Assembly (NCBI RefSeq): GCF_003323745.1
Contig: NZ_QOIL01000027.1
Span: 79,598-143,597 of the forward strand
DNA: 64,000 bases
Direction: 5' to 3'
From: Sphaerisporangium album
GTDB taxonomy: Bacteria > Actinomycetota > Actinomycetes > Streptosporangiales > Streptosporangiaceae
Positions 28,782 through 37,301 of this stretch are shown piece after piece. The position numbers and the translations under genes are program-made. The first letter of the stretch is position 1; every line of letters starts with the position of its first letter. Under the pieces are notes generated by a model. That model did no database searches and was not told the origin of the DNA. It was given only the letters and a program-made list of their open reading frames with translations.

Positions 28782-29845
28782 ACCCGGCGGATCGGGGCGT
28801 GTCGGCCGATCGCGGTGTCCCACCCCATGGTGACGCCCCGGCCGGGGGGACGGTGGTCCTGGCCATGGCGCCCGGGCTGGCCGGCAGGCTGTTCCAGGGG
28901 GAGCGGGCCGACCGGCTGCGGGCGCTCGCCGGCGACGACTGGGGGCCGCCGCTCACCGAGTTCGCCTCCGCCGAGGCGGCCGAGCGGCTGGCCGGCGCCG
29001 TCGTCCTGCTGACCGGCTGGGGCAGCCCCCTGATCGACGCGGACGTGCTCGCCCGCGCGCCGCGCCTGCGCGCCGTCGTCCACGCGGCCGGCACCGTGAA
29101 ACACCACGTCGGCCCGGCGGTGTTCGCGCGGGGCGTGCCGGTGAGCTCGGCGGTCGAGGCGAACGCCGTCCCGGTCGCCGAGTACACCGTGGCGATGATC
29201 CTGCTCGCCGGCAAGGCCGTGCCCGCGCTGGTCCGCGAGTACCGCGCCCGCCGGGGGCCGATCGACCTGATCGGCGAGTACCCCGGCATCGGCAACCACG
29301 GCCGGACGGTCGGCCTGGTGGGCGCGTCCAGGATCGGACGGCGGGTCGTCGAACTGCTGCGGCCGTTCGACCTGGAGGTGCTGGTCAGCGACCCGTACCT
29401 GGACGAGGCCGGGGCCGCGGCGCTCGGCGTGCGCAAGGCGGGCCTGGACGAGCTGTTCGCCGCGTGCGACATCGTGTCGCTGCACGCGCCCGCCACCGAG
29501 GCGACGCGCGGCATGGTGACCGCGCGGCACCTGGCGTCGATGCGCGACGGCGCCACGCTGATCAACACGGCGCGCGGGTCGCTGGTGGACCAGGACGCGC
29601 TGGTCGCGGAGCTGGTCACCGGCCGCGTCTCGGCCGTGCTGGACGTCACCGAGCCGGAGATCACGCCGCCGGACTCGCCGCTGTGGGACCTTCCGAACGT
29701 CGTCCTGACCCCGCACATTGCGGGGTCTCTGGGAAACGAGCTGGTCAGGATGGGGTCGCAGGCCCTGGACGAGGTCTTCCGGGCGCTCGCCGGCGAGCCC
29801 CTCCGCCACCCGGTCGACCCGGCGTCCCTGCCCCTGATGGCCTGA
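28778..29845 (+). CDS. D-2-hydroxyacid dehydrogenase family protein
   Basis: A 355-aa NAD(P)-dependent dehydrogenase. The nucleotide motif GLVGASRIGRRVVELL is near residue 178, the catalytic Arg sits in INTARGSLVDQ, the Glu in LDVTEPE, and the catalytic His in LTPHIAGS. It starts at a GTG overlapping the ThuA-gene stop. Paired with ThuA and a ROK regulator, it probably oxidises or reduces a sugar-derived 2-hydroxy acid. Confidence 0.88.
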   Translation: MNPADRGVSADRGVPPHGDAPAGGTVVLAMAPGLAGRLFQGERADRLRALAGDDWGPPLTEFASAEAAERLAGAVVLLTGWGSPLIDADVLARAPRLRAVVHAAGTVKHHVGPAVFARGVPVSSAVEANAVPVAEYTVAMILLAGKAVPALVREYRARRGPIDLIGEYPGIGNHGRTVGLVGASRIGRRVVELLRPFDLEVLVSDPYLDEAGAAALGVRKAGLDELFAACDIVSLHAPATEATRGMVTARHLASMRDGATLINTARGSLVDQDALVAELVTGRVSAVLDVTEPEITPPDSPLWDLPNVVLTPHIAGSLGNELVRMGSQALDEVFRALAGEPLRHPVDPASLPLMA

Positions 29846-29970
29846 GATCTCGTGCCGGCCCGATTCGACTTGTTCCTCCCCGGCCTGACCTGTGCCCACG
29901 CCACCGGAACGGAGGGGGAGCCGTCAGGGGGCGTGGCCGGGGTGCGGCGAGGGTCTCTAGACTCGCCTGT

Positions 29971-30522
29971 ATGCGGCGGCTCAGGAGCACGGTGGTCGTG
30001 GTGGCGGGGGAGCGGGCGGCCGAGACGGTCGCCGGCCTGGACGGTCTGCACAACGTGCGCGCGGTGCGGCGCGGCGAGCGGACGCCCGCCGAGATCACCG
30101 ACGTGGTGGTGCGCGCGTCGGCGACGTACGTCGTGCACGACGCCGACCCGCTGGCCGAGGTCGGCGAGGCGTGGACGGCGTTCTTCGACGAGGCGGCCCC
30201 GGCCGGCGCCCTGGAGGTCGCGATCGAGTCGACCCTGGCGGCCCTGCGCGCGGAGCGGCTCATCCTGCCGGACTACTACGTCGTCCTCGACCCCGACGAC
30301 CTGCCCGAGACCCGGCGTCACTGGTGGCTCGGCGTGCTCGCGGGCGCCGCGCCGGCCCGGGTCGTCCCCTCCCCGGCCTCGGCGGCCGCCGTCACCCACA
30401 CGCTCGGCGGCCTGGCGGCGGGCCGCTGGTGGCCCGCCGACCTGGAGGGCTGGCTCCGCGGCCTTCCCCGGACGATCCCCGACCGCGCCGGCCTCGCCGC
30501 CGGGTCCGCCGCGGGGCGCTAG
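29971..30522 (+). CDS. Hypothetical protein
   Basis: A 183-aa protein starting MRRLRSTVVVVAGERAAET. It has an alpha/beta look and the conserved-looking RHWWLGVLAGAAPARVVPSP and AAGRWWPADLEGWLRGLP near the end. I do not recognise a family. The ATG is preceded by TAGACT about 10 bases upstream, so it may be transcribed without a leader. It lies alone between the dehydrogenase and manA. Confidence 0.65.
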   Translation: MRRLRSTVVVVAGERAAETVAGLDGLHNVRAVRRGERTPAEITDVVVRASATYVVHDADPLAEVGEAWTAFFDEAAPAGALEVAIESTLAALRAERLILPDYYVVLDPDDLPETRRHWWLGVLAGAAPARVVPSPASAAAVTHTLGGLAAGRWWPADLEGWLRGLPRTIPDRAGLAAGSAAGR

Positions 30523-30663
30523 CGCGATGTCCATCGCGGGGCGTCATGGTTCTTTCTCGGCGTGTCGTTTGTGATCTTTTGTCATAGTAAATCCGGTTAT
30601 GTTCACCCGTCCCCCTCGGACTCCGGGTCATGACCCCGGCCGTATCCGATCGAGGAGCCCACG
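30523..30663 (+). promoter_or_regulatory. AT-rich promoter region of manA
   Basis: The stretch around 30565-30605 is markedly AT-richer than its surroundings (TGATCTTTTGTCATAGTAAATC lies here, cited only in part as TGTCATAGTAAA). It probably holds the manA promoter. GAGGAG at 30651-30656, 7 bases ahead of TTG, fixes the unusual start. Confidence 0.45.
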
Positions 30664-31761
30664 TTGCACCTGCTCACCAACCCCCTGAAGGACTATGCCT
30701 GGGGGTCGCGCACGGACATCGCCGAGCTCACCGGCCGGCCCGCGCCGTCTCCCGGCCCCGAGGCCGAAATGTGGCTCGGCGCCCACCCGGCGGGCCCCTC
30801 CATGCTCACCGGGGACGGACGGTCGCTCGCCGACCTGATCGCCGACGACCCCGCCGCCGGGCTCGGCGCGGCGACGCTGGAGCGGCACGGCGCCCGCCTG
30901 CCCTTCCTGCTGAAGCTCATCGCGGTCGCCCGCCCGCTGTCCCTGCAGGTCCACCCGTCCGCCGAGCAGGCCGTGGACGGGCACGCCCGGGGCGTCTACG
31001 GCGACCCCTGGCCCAAGCCCGAGCTGGTGTGCGCGCTGACCCCGTTCACCGCGCTCGCCGGCTTCCGCCCGGCCGACCAGGCGGCGATGCTCGTCGAGCG
31101 GCTCGGCGTCTCCGCGCTCAAGGACGTCGTCGCGCTGCTCGCGGGGGGCTCCCCGCTCCAGGCCCTGGAGGCTCTGCTCGACGGGCGCGACATCGCCGAG
31201 CAGGTCGTCTGGGCCGCCTCGGCCGTCCACCACCCCGACTACGCGTTGATCGTGCGGCTCGCCCGCTGCTACCCCGGCGACCCCGCCTGCGTCGCGCCCC
31301 TGCTGCTGAGGCGGCACGAGCTCGTCCCCGGGCAGGCGCTGTTCCTCGGCGCCGGGGTGCTGCACTGCTACGTCAAGGGCTTCGGCGTCGAGATCATGGG
31401 CAGCTCCGACAACGTCGTGCGCGCCGGCCTGACGTCCAAGCCGATCGACGTCCAGGAGCTGCTGCGCATCACCCGCCCGGACGCGAGCCCGCTGGCGGTG
31501 GAGGCGGGCACGGACGGCGCGTTCGACACCCCGTCGCCCGAGTTCCGCCTGCGTCGCGTCGCGGTGGACGGCGAGCGGCGCCTGGACGGCGGGCTGCCGC
31601 GCATCCTGCTGTGCGTGGAGGGCGAGGTGCGGGTGGACGACCTGCCGGTGGGTGCGGGCGAGTCGGTCTTCGTCCCCGCCGCCGACCCCACGGTGACCCT
31701 CACCGGCTCCGGCGTGGTCTTCGTCGCCGAGCCGGGCGGGGCGGCCTCCTTCCCCGCCTGA
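30664..31761 (+). CDS. manA: Mannose-6-phosphate isomerase, class I
   Basis: A 365-aa zinc cupin enzyme interconverting mannose-6-phosphate and fructose-6-phosphate, which feeds GDP-mannose and mannoside synthesis or mannose breakdown. It begins MHLLTNPLKDYAWGSRTDI. The zinc/substrate motif KLIAVARPLSLQVHPSAEQA is near residue 85 and EIMGSSDNVVRAGLT near 245. It uses a TTG start with GAGGAG 7 bases upstream. Length is normal for the family. Confidence 0.92.
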   Translation: MHLLTNPLKDYAWGSRTDIAELTGRPAPSPGPEAEMWLGAHPAGPSMLTGDGRSLADLIADDPAAGLGAATLERHGARLPFLLKLIAVARPLSLQVHPSAEQAVDGHARGVYGDPWPKPELVCALTPFTALAGFRPADQAAMLVERLGVSALKDVVALLAGGSPLQALEALLDGRDIAEQVVWAASAVHHPDYALIVRLARCYPGDPACVAPLLLRRHELVPGQALFLGAGVLHCYVKGFGVEIMGSSDNVVRAGLTSKPIDVQELLRITRPDASPLAVEAGTDGAFDTPSPEFRLRRVAVDGERRLDGGLPRILLCVEGEVRVDDLPVGAGESVFVPAADPTVTLTGSGVVFVAEPGGAASFPA

Positions 31762-31820
31762 CCGCCTTCCTGGCCCGCGCCCGCGCGCCCGCCACCGACC
31801 CCGCTTCGCGCCCGGCCCCG

Positions 31821-31937
31821 TCAGGCGGTGCCGAAGCGGGGGATGGGCAGGTCCTCGGTGGCCACGTGGATGATGTGCGCCTCGGTGTAGACGTCGATGC
31901 CGTGCTGACCGCCCTCGCGGCCGAGGACAAGACGACG
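31821..31937 (-). pseudogene. C-terminal remnant of an aldehyde dehydrogenase
   Basis: On the minus strand a short frame reads LVLGREGGQHGIDVYT, continues with HIIHVATEDLPIPRFG and stops at 31821. GREGG-x-HG-x-x-x-YT is the standard end of aldehyde dehydrogenases. Only about 38 residues remain. Going upstream, similarity is lost and a stop follows within about 15 codons, and the space is then taken by the GntR gene region. It looks like the tail of a gene lost by deletion; no start is present. Confidence 0.55.
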
Positions 31938-32127
31938 TGATGACACGGGGGATCGAGCGTATCGTCAATGTGGTCGGAGGAGAGCTGATCGGCGTCCCCG
32001 GCGACCATTTCCAGGCGCTCGCCGGAGCCGGGTTCCGCAGCACTATCCGTGAGGGTCCTGGGTGAGTGATCGTCAGGGGCGTGGTCACCGGCGTGGACAC
32101 CACGTGTCGGCCAGTGAGGGGACGCCT

Positions 32128-32820
32128 GTGAGAGCCGGTAAGAAGCCAGCGGCCGCGAAGGAGTCGAAGGCGGAGCTGAGCTACGAGCTGCTGCGATCAC
32201 GCATCCTCGACGGCACCTACGGGCCCGGCTACCGGCTCGTGATGGACCAGCTCGCCCGCGAGACCGGCGTCAGCACGATCCCGTTGCGCGAGGCCGTGCG
32301 CAGGCTCCAGTCCGATGGCCTGGTCGAGGTCGTGCGCAACATCGGCGCCCGCGTGGCCGCGTTCGACTCCACGCAGGTCGAGCACGCGCTCAACATCCTC
32401 GCCCGCCTGGAGGGCTACGCGACGGCGATCTCCGCGCCGCTGATGAAGCCCCGGCACCTTGAGGCCTCGCGCGAGATCAACCAGCGCATGGCCGAGGCGC
32501 TGGAGGAGTTCGACCCGGCTTCCTTCACCGCGCTCAACCGCAAGTTCCACTTCTCGATCTACGAGCACTGCCCGGACGAGCACCTGTGCGTGCTGCTGGA
32601 GTCGCAGTGGGCCCGGCTGGACCACATGCGGCGCTCGACGTTCACCTACGTCCCGGGCCGGGCGCGCCGGTCGGTGGCCGAGCACGATCAGATGCTGGAC
32701 CTGATCGCGATGGGCGCCGACGCCGCCGAGATCGAACGCGTCGCCTGCGCCCACAAGATCGCCACCGCCGACGCCCTGCACAACGCGCACGTCACCCCGC
32801 AGCAGCCCGCCGCCCGCTGA
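32128..32820 (+). CDS. GntR-family regulator, FCD (FadR) type
   Basis: A 230-aa regulator. The winged helix is at residues 14-75 (LSYELLRSRILDGTYGPGYR, then GVSTIPLREAVRRLQSDGLV), followed by an all-helical FCD ligand domain with FHFSIYEHC, RRSVAEHDQ and the metal-type His residues. FCD regulators usually sense small organic acids. I chose the GTG at 32128, which has AGGGG 6 bases upstream; an earlier in-frame GTG at 32062 lacks a ribosome site. The dehydrogenase remnant beside it may be part of its former target operon. Confidence 0.85.
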   Translation: MRAGKKPAAAKESKAELSYELLRSRILDGTYGPGYRLVMDQLARETGVSTIPLREAVRRLQSDGLVEVVRNIGARVAAFDSTQVEHALNILARLEGYATAISAPLMKPRHLEASREINQRMAEALEEFDPASFTALNRKFHFSIYEHCPDEHLCVLLESQWARLDHMRRSTFTYVPGRARRSVAEHDQMLDLIAMGADAAEIERVACAHKIATADALHNAHVTPQQPAAR

Positions 32821-34126
32821 CCGGCCCGCGCATGCCGAACAGGAACCGGGTCGGAGCCGTCCGGCGCACCAGCAGGTCGTACGCGGCGACGGTCAGCGTG
32901 AGGGAGATCGCGACGATCGCGAGGTACTTGACCGGCATCGGGGCGTTCCAGCGGACCACCCAGGAGGCGACCCCGACGACGATCGGCTGGTGGAGGACGT
33001 ACAGCGGCAGCACGGCGGCGGCCAGGTAGGCGTACACCCGCTTCCCCAGGCCGCCCCGCCGGGCCGGCGCGGGCTCCGGTACGGCTGCCGGCACGGGTTC
33101 GGCGGCGGTCCCGGACATGAAGGCCGCGGAGGAGACCGGGGTGGGATCCGGTACGGGGGTCCGGGCCGAGCGGCGGCGGTCGAGGACGCCGAGGATCGCG
33201 ACCAGGCAGCACCACCCCGCCGCGCCGTAGAGCGTGCGGACGCCGATCGCGAGCGCGGTCATGTCCGTGAAGGGGTTCGCGCCCGGCGCGTCGCCCGCGA
33301 CCAGGAAACCGGGCATGCCGATCGCCAGAAGGATCACGGCGCACACGACCGCCGGAATCGCGTCGCGGCGCATCACCGCGCGGAACCGGTCGTCGGAGGC
33401 CAGCACGAACCCGTACAGGAAGAACAGCAGGTAGGCCCAGCGGCTCCAGCCGGCGAACGGCTCCTCCATGCCGGCGAGCGCCGTGATCAGCGCGACCGGG
33501 ACGGCGGGCAGGAGCAGCACGGCCCCGCGCGGCCGCACGGCCGTGGCCAGGAGCTCGCGGATCCGGCGGCCGCGCTCGCGAGGCAGCCGGGCGACCACCA
33601 GCGCGAGGAGCAGCGCGTACGCGAGCAGCATCACCACGAACCACAGGTGCCCGGACTCGAAGTACCGGCCCCGCACGATGAACGGGAACTCCGTCAGGTC
33701 GAGGTGGACGTCGAAGAACCGGGGCAGGAACCGCGGGTAGGACTCGTGGTAGGCGGGGTCGGCGCGCAGCCGGATCCACTGGGGAAAGGGCAGGAGCGCG
33801 AGCGTCGCGAAGACCAGCGGCACGCCGAGGCGCAGCAGCCGCTCCACGGCGAAGCCGCCCGCGCCCCGGCGGCGCAGCGAGTACCACGAGCCGAGGCCGG
33901 CGATGAGGAACAGCATCGGCATCGCCCAGACCACGCCGAAGCCCGCGGCGATCATGGTGGCGTCGGTCGTCTCGGGGTTCTTCACGTAGTAGTCGTCGCG
34001 GGTGTCGAACACCAGCGCCGAGTGGAAGAACACGAGCCCGACGACCACCAGCGCGCGGATCGCGTCCAGTTCGGGCCGCCGCCGCGATCGTGTCGTGAGG
34101 GGTGGATCGATGTTCGCCGCCGTCAT
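32792..34126 (-). CDS. Acyltransferase 3 family membrane protein
   Basis: A 444-aa integral membrane protein with about ten membrane segments. Near the N-terminus are RRPELDAIRALVVVGLVFFH and WYSLRRRG, typical of acyltransferase-3/OatA-like enzymes that move acyl groups onto exported sugars or lipids. A Pro/Ala-rich linker (about residues 335-365) interrupts the membrane part. The ATG at 34126 follows GGAGA. The gene end overlaps the convergent GntR gene by 29 bases. Confidence 0.82.
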   Translation of the reverse strand: MTAANIDPPLTTRSRRRPELDAIRALVVVGLVFFHSALVFDTRDDYYVKNPETTDATMIAAGFGVVWAMPMLFLIAGLGSWYSLRRRGAGGFAVERLLRLGVPLVFATLALLPFPQWIRLRADPAYHESYPRFLPRFFDVHLDLTEFPFIVRGRYFESGHLWFVVMLLAYALLLALVVARLPRERGRRIRELLATAVRPRGAVLLLPAVPVALITALAGMEEPFAGWSRWAYLLFFLYGFVLASDDRFRAVMRRDAIPAVVCAVILLAIGMPGFLVAGDAPGANPFTDMTALAIGVRTLYGAAGWCCLVAILGVLDRRRSARTPVPDPTPVSSAAFMSGTAAEPVPAAVPEPAPARRGGLGKRVYAYLAAAVLPLYVLHQPIVVGVASWVVRWNAPMPVKYLAIVAISLTLTVAAYDLLVRRTAPTRFLFGMRGPVSGRRAAAG

Positions 34127-34212
34127 CGTGTCTCCGCGCCCGCACACGGCGGTCGGTCGCCGCCGTGCGTGCACGGCAATTGTTGGGCGTTTCCCCGCGA
34201 AGCGCCAGCCGG

Positions 34213-34841
34213 TCAGCCGCGGCGGGCGCGGGCGCGGCGCTTGCCCTCGTGCATGGCCTGCACGCGCGCCACCGGGATCGTGTGCCCCTCCTCGATCAGG
34301 TCGGCCGGCAGCCGCTGCGGCGCGGGCATCAGCTCGGCCCACGGGTCGCCGTCCCCGGCCAGGCCCGCCGCCGTGCGCAGCGTGAAGTCGCCCGGCGTCA
34401 CCCGGTCCAGGTCGTCCCACGCCACCGGGAACGACACCGGCACCCCGGGCCTGATGCGCGGGCTGTAGGCCGCGATCACGGTGGCCCCGCCGGCCCGCGT
34501 GGAGTCCAGGAACACCTTGCCCCCGCGGTCATCGCGGATGAACGCGGTCGTCGCCAGCGCCGGGTCCAGGCGCTCGGCCCGCGCGGCGACGGCCCGGGTG
34601 GCCGCCGCCATGTCCTCCATGCCGATCCCCGGCTCCAGCGGGACGAACACGTGCAGCCCCTTCGCCCCGCTGGTCTTCACCGCGCCCGCCAGCCCGTCGT
34701 CGGCCAGCGCCCGGCGGACGAGATGCGCCGCGCGGACCGCCATGCCGAACGCGTCCCCCTCCGGCGGGTCCAGGTCGAGGATCATGTGCGTCGGCGTGTC
34801 CAGCGCGTCGGCCGTGACCAGCGCCGGGTGGTACTCGACCG
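34213..34841 (-). pseudogene. ligD: 3' part of split LigD-type polymerase-domain gene
   Basis: The reading frame continues from the element junction through VEYHPALVTADALDTPTHMI to the catalytic Asp-x-Asp in LDLDPP, then TSGAKGLHVFVPLEPG and a normal C-terminus (about 209 residues). This is the C-terminal two thirds of the primase-polymerase domain of NHEJ LigD. A TAG stop sits 4 codons before VEY in the element. No own start or ribosome site is seen; the ATG at 34785 would give a 190-aa fragment. Joining it to 46044-46365 at the shared core gives an uninterrupted 317-codon frame. Confidence 0.88.
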
Positions 34842-34877
34842 CGCGCGGCTACTTCCGCTATCCACACACAGCGGAAG
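34842..34877. other. Left attachment site (core and element half-site)
   Basis: The core CGCGC is at 34842-34846, then the element arm GGCTACTTCCGCTATCC at 34847-34863. That arm is the imperfect inverted copy of the right inner arm at 46028-46043. A further inverted repeat, CTTCCGCT (34852-34859) with AGCGGAAG (34870-34877), sits just before the integrase gene and may regulate it. Confidence 0.75.
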
Positions 34878-34886
34878 CGGGGCACC

Positions 34887-36395
34887 ATGGAAGACATGCT
34901 CACGACGGAGTACGACGGGTGCGGGCGCTGCTTGGTGGGGGTACGTCGGCTGAGCAGGAAGACCGACGCCACCAGTAGCCCGCAGCGCCAGGCAGACCAG
35001 GTCCTACGGGCCACAGCGGACGCCGGGGGCCACATCGTGGCATGGGCCGATGACTGGGAGGTCTCCGGTGCCACGGACCCGCTGACGCGGCCGAGGTTCG
35101 GACCGTGGTTGCGTGGGGAGATGGGGCCGTATGACGGTATCGCGGCGGCCACCGTCGATCGCGTCGGGCGCAATGTGCGGGACACGTTGAACACGCAGGC
35201 TCTACTAACCGATCAAGGTCGCGTCATCGTCACGGCCGATCACGTGGGGGTCTGGGATTTCAGCGACCCGAACCAGGAAAACGAATGGCTGGTAAAGGCG
35301 TGGGGATCGCAAATGGAACTGCGTGCGATCCAGAAACGCAATCGCGACGAGGCCCTACGGGCACGGGCGGCAGGACAGCCCAGGCAGCGCCCATCGTATG
35401 GGTACATGTATGTCCGTCTCGCCCCAACAGCAAAGGTCGATCACGTAGCGATCGATCCGGTAGCCGCCGAGATTATCCGGGAAGTAGCGCGAAGAATTCT
35501 TTCGGACGAGACGGAAAAGATTACGTGTGCGACAGAAGCGGCACGCTTGACACGCGAAGGCATTCCCTGCCCGTCTGATCGCCGCGCCCAACTCTATGGC
35601 CGTCCAACGAAGAACAGGCCATGGAGGGCGAAAGCAGTCAAGTACATCTTGTGCAGTGAGGCTGCGCTCGGATATCTCATGCACGATTTGCGACCGGTGA
35701 TTGGTTCGGATGGACGGCCAGTCCGCATAGCAGATCCGTTGTGGGATCGGGCGACCCATGACGCTCTCGTCGAGAAAACCGCGCCGAAACGCAGTGGCAG
35801 CCGCGCGCCGAAAAGCACGCAACTACTGGCGGGTATCGCTTTCTGCGGTAACTGCGGGGCGCGACTCTACGTCACAGGTCGGTACGGATGCACCGCGCGG
35901 GTACGGGGGATTCCTGCGTCGGCGCATTGCAGACCAGCCCCCTTCATGCCAATCACCGATTTGGACGCCCTCGTTGGCAAATGGTTCCTCTCCCTCTACG
36001 GCGCCGGAGAGGTCATGCGAAAAGTCTACGATCCCGGAACCGGGCATGCCGCCCAGGTCGCGGAGTTGACGGCTACACGTACTCGGTTGCGAGAGGACCG
36101 CCAAGCCGGGCTATACGACGATCCCGACGAAGCGGAATGGTACCGCGCCGAATATCGGCGGATCGGGGAGGAGATTGCGGCGCTGAAGGCATTACCGGAA
36201 CGCAAGCCGGGAATGCGAATGGTGCCCACCGGCCGGACGATAGCCCAGGAATGGGACGCAGGAGATTCCGTCAAGCGGCGGGAAATGCTCGCAGAATTTG
36301 AGGTCCGCGTGGTGCTGCACCCCACTGGCCACGATCCACGTGTGGTCATTACCGGCATGGAGCTTAGCCTAGATGGGCTTGAACTCACCGGCTAA
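34887..36395 (+). CDS. Large serine recombinase (integrase)
   Basis: A 502-aa site-specific recombinase. The catalytic domain occupies residues 15-160: RRLSRKTDATSSPQRQADQV carries the nucleophile Ser23, and VDRVGRNVRDTLNTQALL is the conserved helix with Arg residues. A recombinase domain follows, then a zinc ribbon (CGNC near residue 320 and two more Cys up to about 346) and a coiled-coil region (about 390-440). This is the layout of phage-type integrases such as phiC31. The gene starts about 40 bases inside the left attachment core and reads away from it. Confidence 0.93.
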   Translation: MEDMLTTEYDGCGRCLVGVRRLSRKTDATSSPQRQADQVLRATADAGGHIVAWADDWEVSGATDPLTRPRFGPWLRGEMGPYDGIAAATVDRVGRNVRDTLNTQALLTDQGRVIVTADHVGVWDFSDPNQENEWLVKAWGSQMELRAIQKRNRDEALRARAAGQPRQRPSYGYMYVRLAPTAKVDHVAIDPVAAEIIREVARRILSDETEKITCATEAARLTREGIPCPSDRRAQLYGRPTKNRPWRAKAVKYILCSEAALGYLMHDLRPVIGSDGRPVRIADPLWDRATHDALVEKTAPKRSGSRAPKSTQLLAGIAFCGNCGARLYVTGRYGCTARVRGIPASAHCRPAPFMPITDLDALVGKWFLSLYGAGEVMRKVYDPGTGHAAQVAELTATRTRLREDRQAGLYDDPDEAEWYRAEYRRIGEEIAALKALPERKPGMRMVPTGRTIAQEWDAGDSVKRREMLAEFEVRVVLHPTGHDPRVVITGMELSLDGLELTG

Positions 36396-36414
36396 GGCGG
36401 CGCGCGTGGCGTAG

Positions 36415-36455
36415 CAACCGCCCGACACCTACGCGTGTAGGTGCCGGGCGGTTTT
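36415..36455 (+). terminator. Terminator after the integrase
   Basis: A long hairpin (AACCGCCCG with CGGGCGGTT outside, CACCTAC with GTAGGTG inside) ends in TTTT, 20 bases after the integrase stop. A good intrinsic terminator for the + strand; it may also stop the leftward transfer transcript. Confidence 0.85.
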
Positions 36456-36513
36456 GCTTGATGCCTTTTCCGCTGAACATCGGGAATTAGGTCACTATCT
36501 TCTTTGGACGGAT

Positions 36514-36934
36514 TCAGATTGAGGTGAATCTGGGAACCAGATAGCGGACTGTGCGGCCCATGCGTGTGATCACTCGTACATCGTGCATCGATAGTTGCCC
36601 CTCTCTCGGCAGTGCTTCTAGGGGGAATTTCAGTACGCTTGTGGCAGGCCAGGGCGTAAAATCTAGGGCGAAGAGGCCAGCATAAAAATGTCTGGTGTCG
36701 AGACGGCACCTGAGGGTTTCGGCGTCGGCATCCACGACGACGACTGTGAGCGCTGCGTGTGGAATCCGGATCTGCCATTCACTTGCTGCGTGAGCGTGGA
36801 CGGTTCCGCCGGAGATAGCGGCTACGGCAAGGGCGAGCCGGCGAGTTGGGGTGATGATTTTCCATCCTGCCGCGCCAGTCTCCGCGTTGGTCCAGGGATG
36901 TAGATTTCCGTCGCATTGATTACTCGTTGAGCAT
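36514..36934 (-). pseudogene. Unrecognised element protein with frameshifted start
   Basis: One minus-strand frame is open for about 137 codons up to 36924 and reads like a real protein (TPTRRLALAVAAISGGTVHA, then ASEWQIRIPHAALTVVVDA, DTRHFYAGLFALDFTPWP and VITRMGRTVRYLVPRFTSI at the end). It has no start codon in that part before the GTG at 36735. Directly upstream a well-placed ATG (36934) opens MLNE and stops; a +1 shift after the third codon would join the two. It is either a frameshift mutation, a programmed frameshift or a sequencing error. Family not recognised. It follows the zinc-ribbon gene in the transfer-region transcript. Confidence 0.5.
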
Positions 36935-36965
36935 CACCTCTTTCTCTAGGTGGGCGCTTCCCTTT

Positions 36966-36997
36966 CCGCCGTGCACGGCACTGCCGCGCACGGCGGG
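36966..36997. repeat. Inverted repeat between two transfer-region genes
   Basis: CCGCCGTGC faces GCGCACGGCGG across an 11-base centre. It lies between the zinc-ribbon gene and the frameshifted gene and could be an attenuator or a protein-binding site. Confidence 0.4.
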
Positions 36998-37028
36998 CAT
37001 TGGATGGCGTCGTTCCGAGTTAGCCAGT

Positions 37029-37274
37029 TCAGTCGCGGTACAGGCGGCGGGTGCGGTTCCACAGGCGGCGGCCGAGCCTGAGGCGTAGGCCAGTGCCGTT
37101 GCAGCGAGGGCAGAAGCGCCAGCCGGATAGGCCGAACGGGTAGGGAATGCGGCCAGTGCCACGGCATCGTTGGTGTTCGCGGAACGGTCGGACGTAGCAG
37201 AGAAAGGCGTAACGCAGCGTGAACAGGATGGGAAGGGTGATCGCCGCGAAAGCAATCAGCGTGTCTGTGGGCAA
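37029..37274 (-). CDS. Small membrane protein with zinc ribbon
   Basis: An 81-aa protein. One N-terminal membrane segment (LIAFAAITLPILFTLRYAFL) is followed by a basic cytoplasmic domain with CRGTGRIPYP and CPRCNGTGLRLRLGRRLW, a DnaJ-like CxxCxGxG zinc pattern. It starts at TTG with AGGAGG 7 bases upstream. Similar small proteins are common beside traB in actinomycete integrative elements; a role in transfer or its control is an inference. Confidence 0.75.
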   Translation of the reverse strand: MPTDTLIAFAAITLPILFTLRYAFLCYVRPFREHQRCRGTGRIPYPFGLSGWRFCPRCNGTGLRLRLGRRLWNRTRRLYRD

Positions 37275-37301
37275 GAAACCACCTCCTGAGGGGGTTTCGG
37301 G

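Noticed and set aside
31940..32065. 41-aa plus-strand frame (MTRGIERIVNVVGGELIGVP...) ending in a GTGA overlap with the GntR frame
   Set aside because: It looks partly coding and is placed like a leader peptide, but the GntR start I prefer lies 63 bases downstream, there is no ribosome site and no family is recognised. Left as unproven.
34780..34900. tRNA gene as integration target of the element
   Set aside because: No tRNA-like sequence at either junction; the target is a protein-coding gene and the integrase is of the serine type.
36688..36903. 71-aa plus-strand frame with several Cys (MSGVETAPEGF...)
   Set aside because: It lies antisense to a frame with much better coding character (36514-36934) and has no ribosome site.
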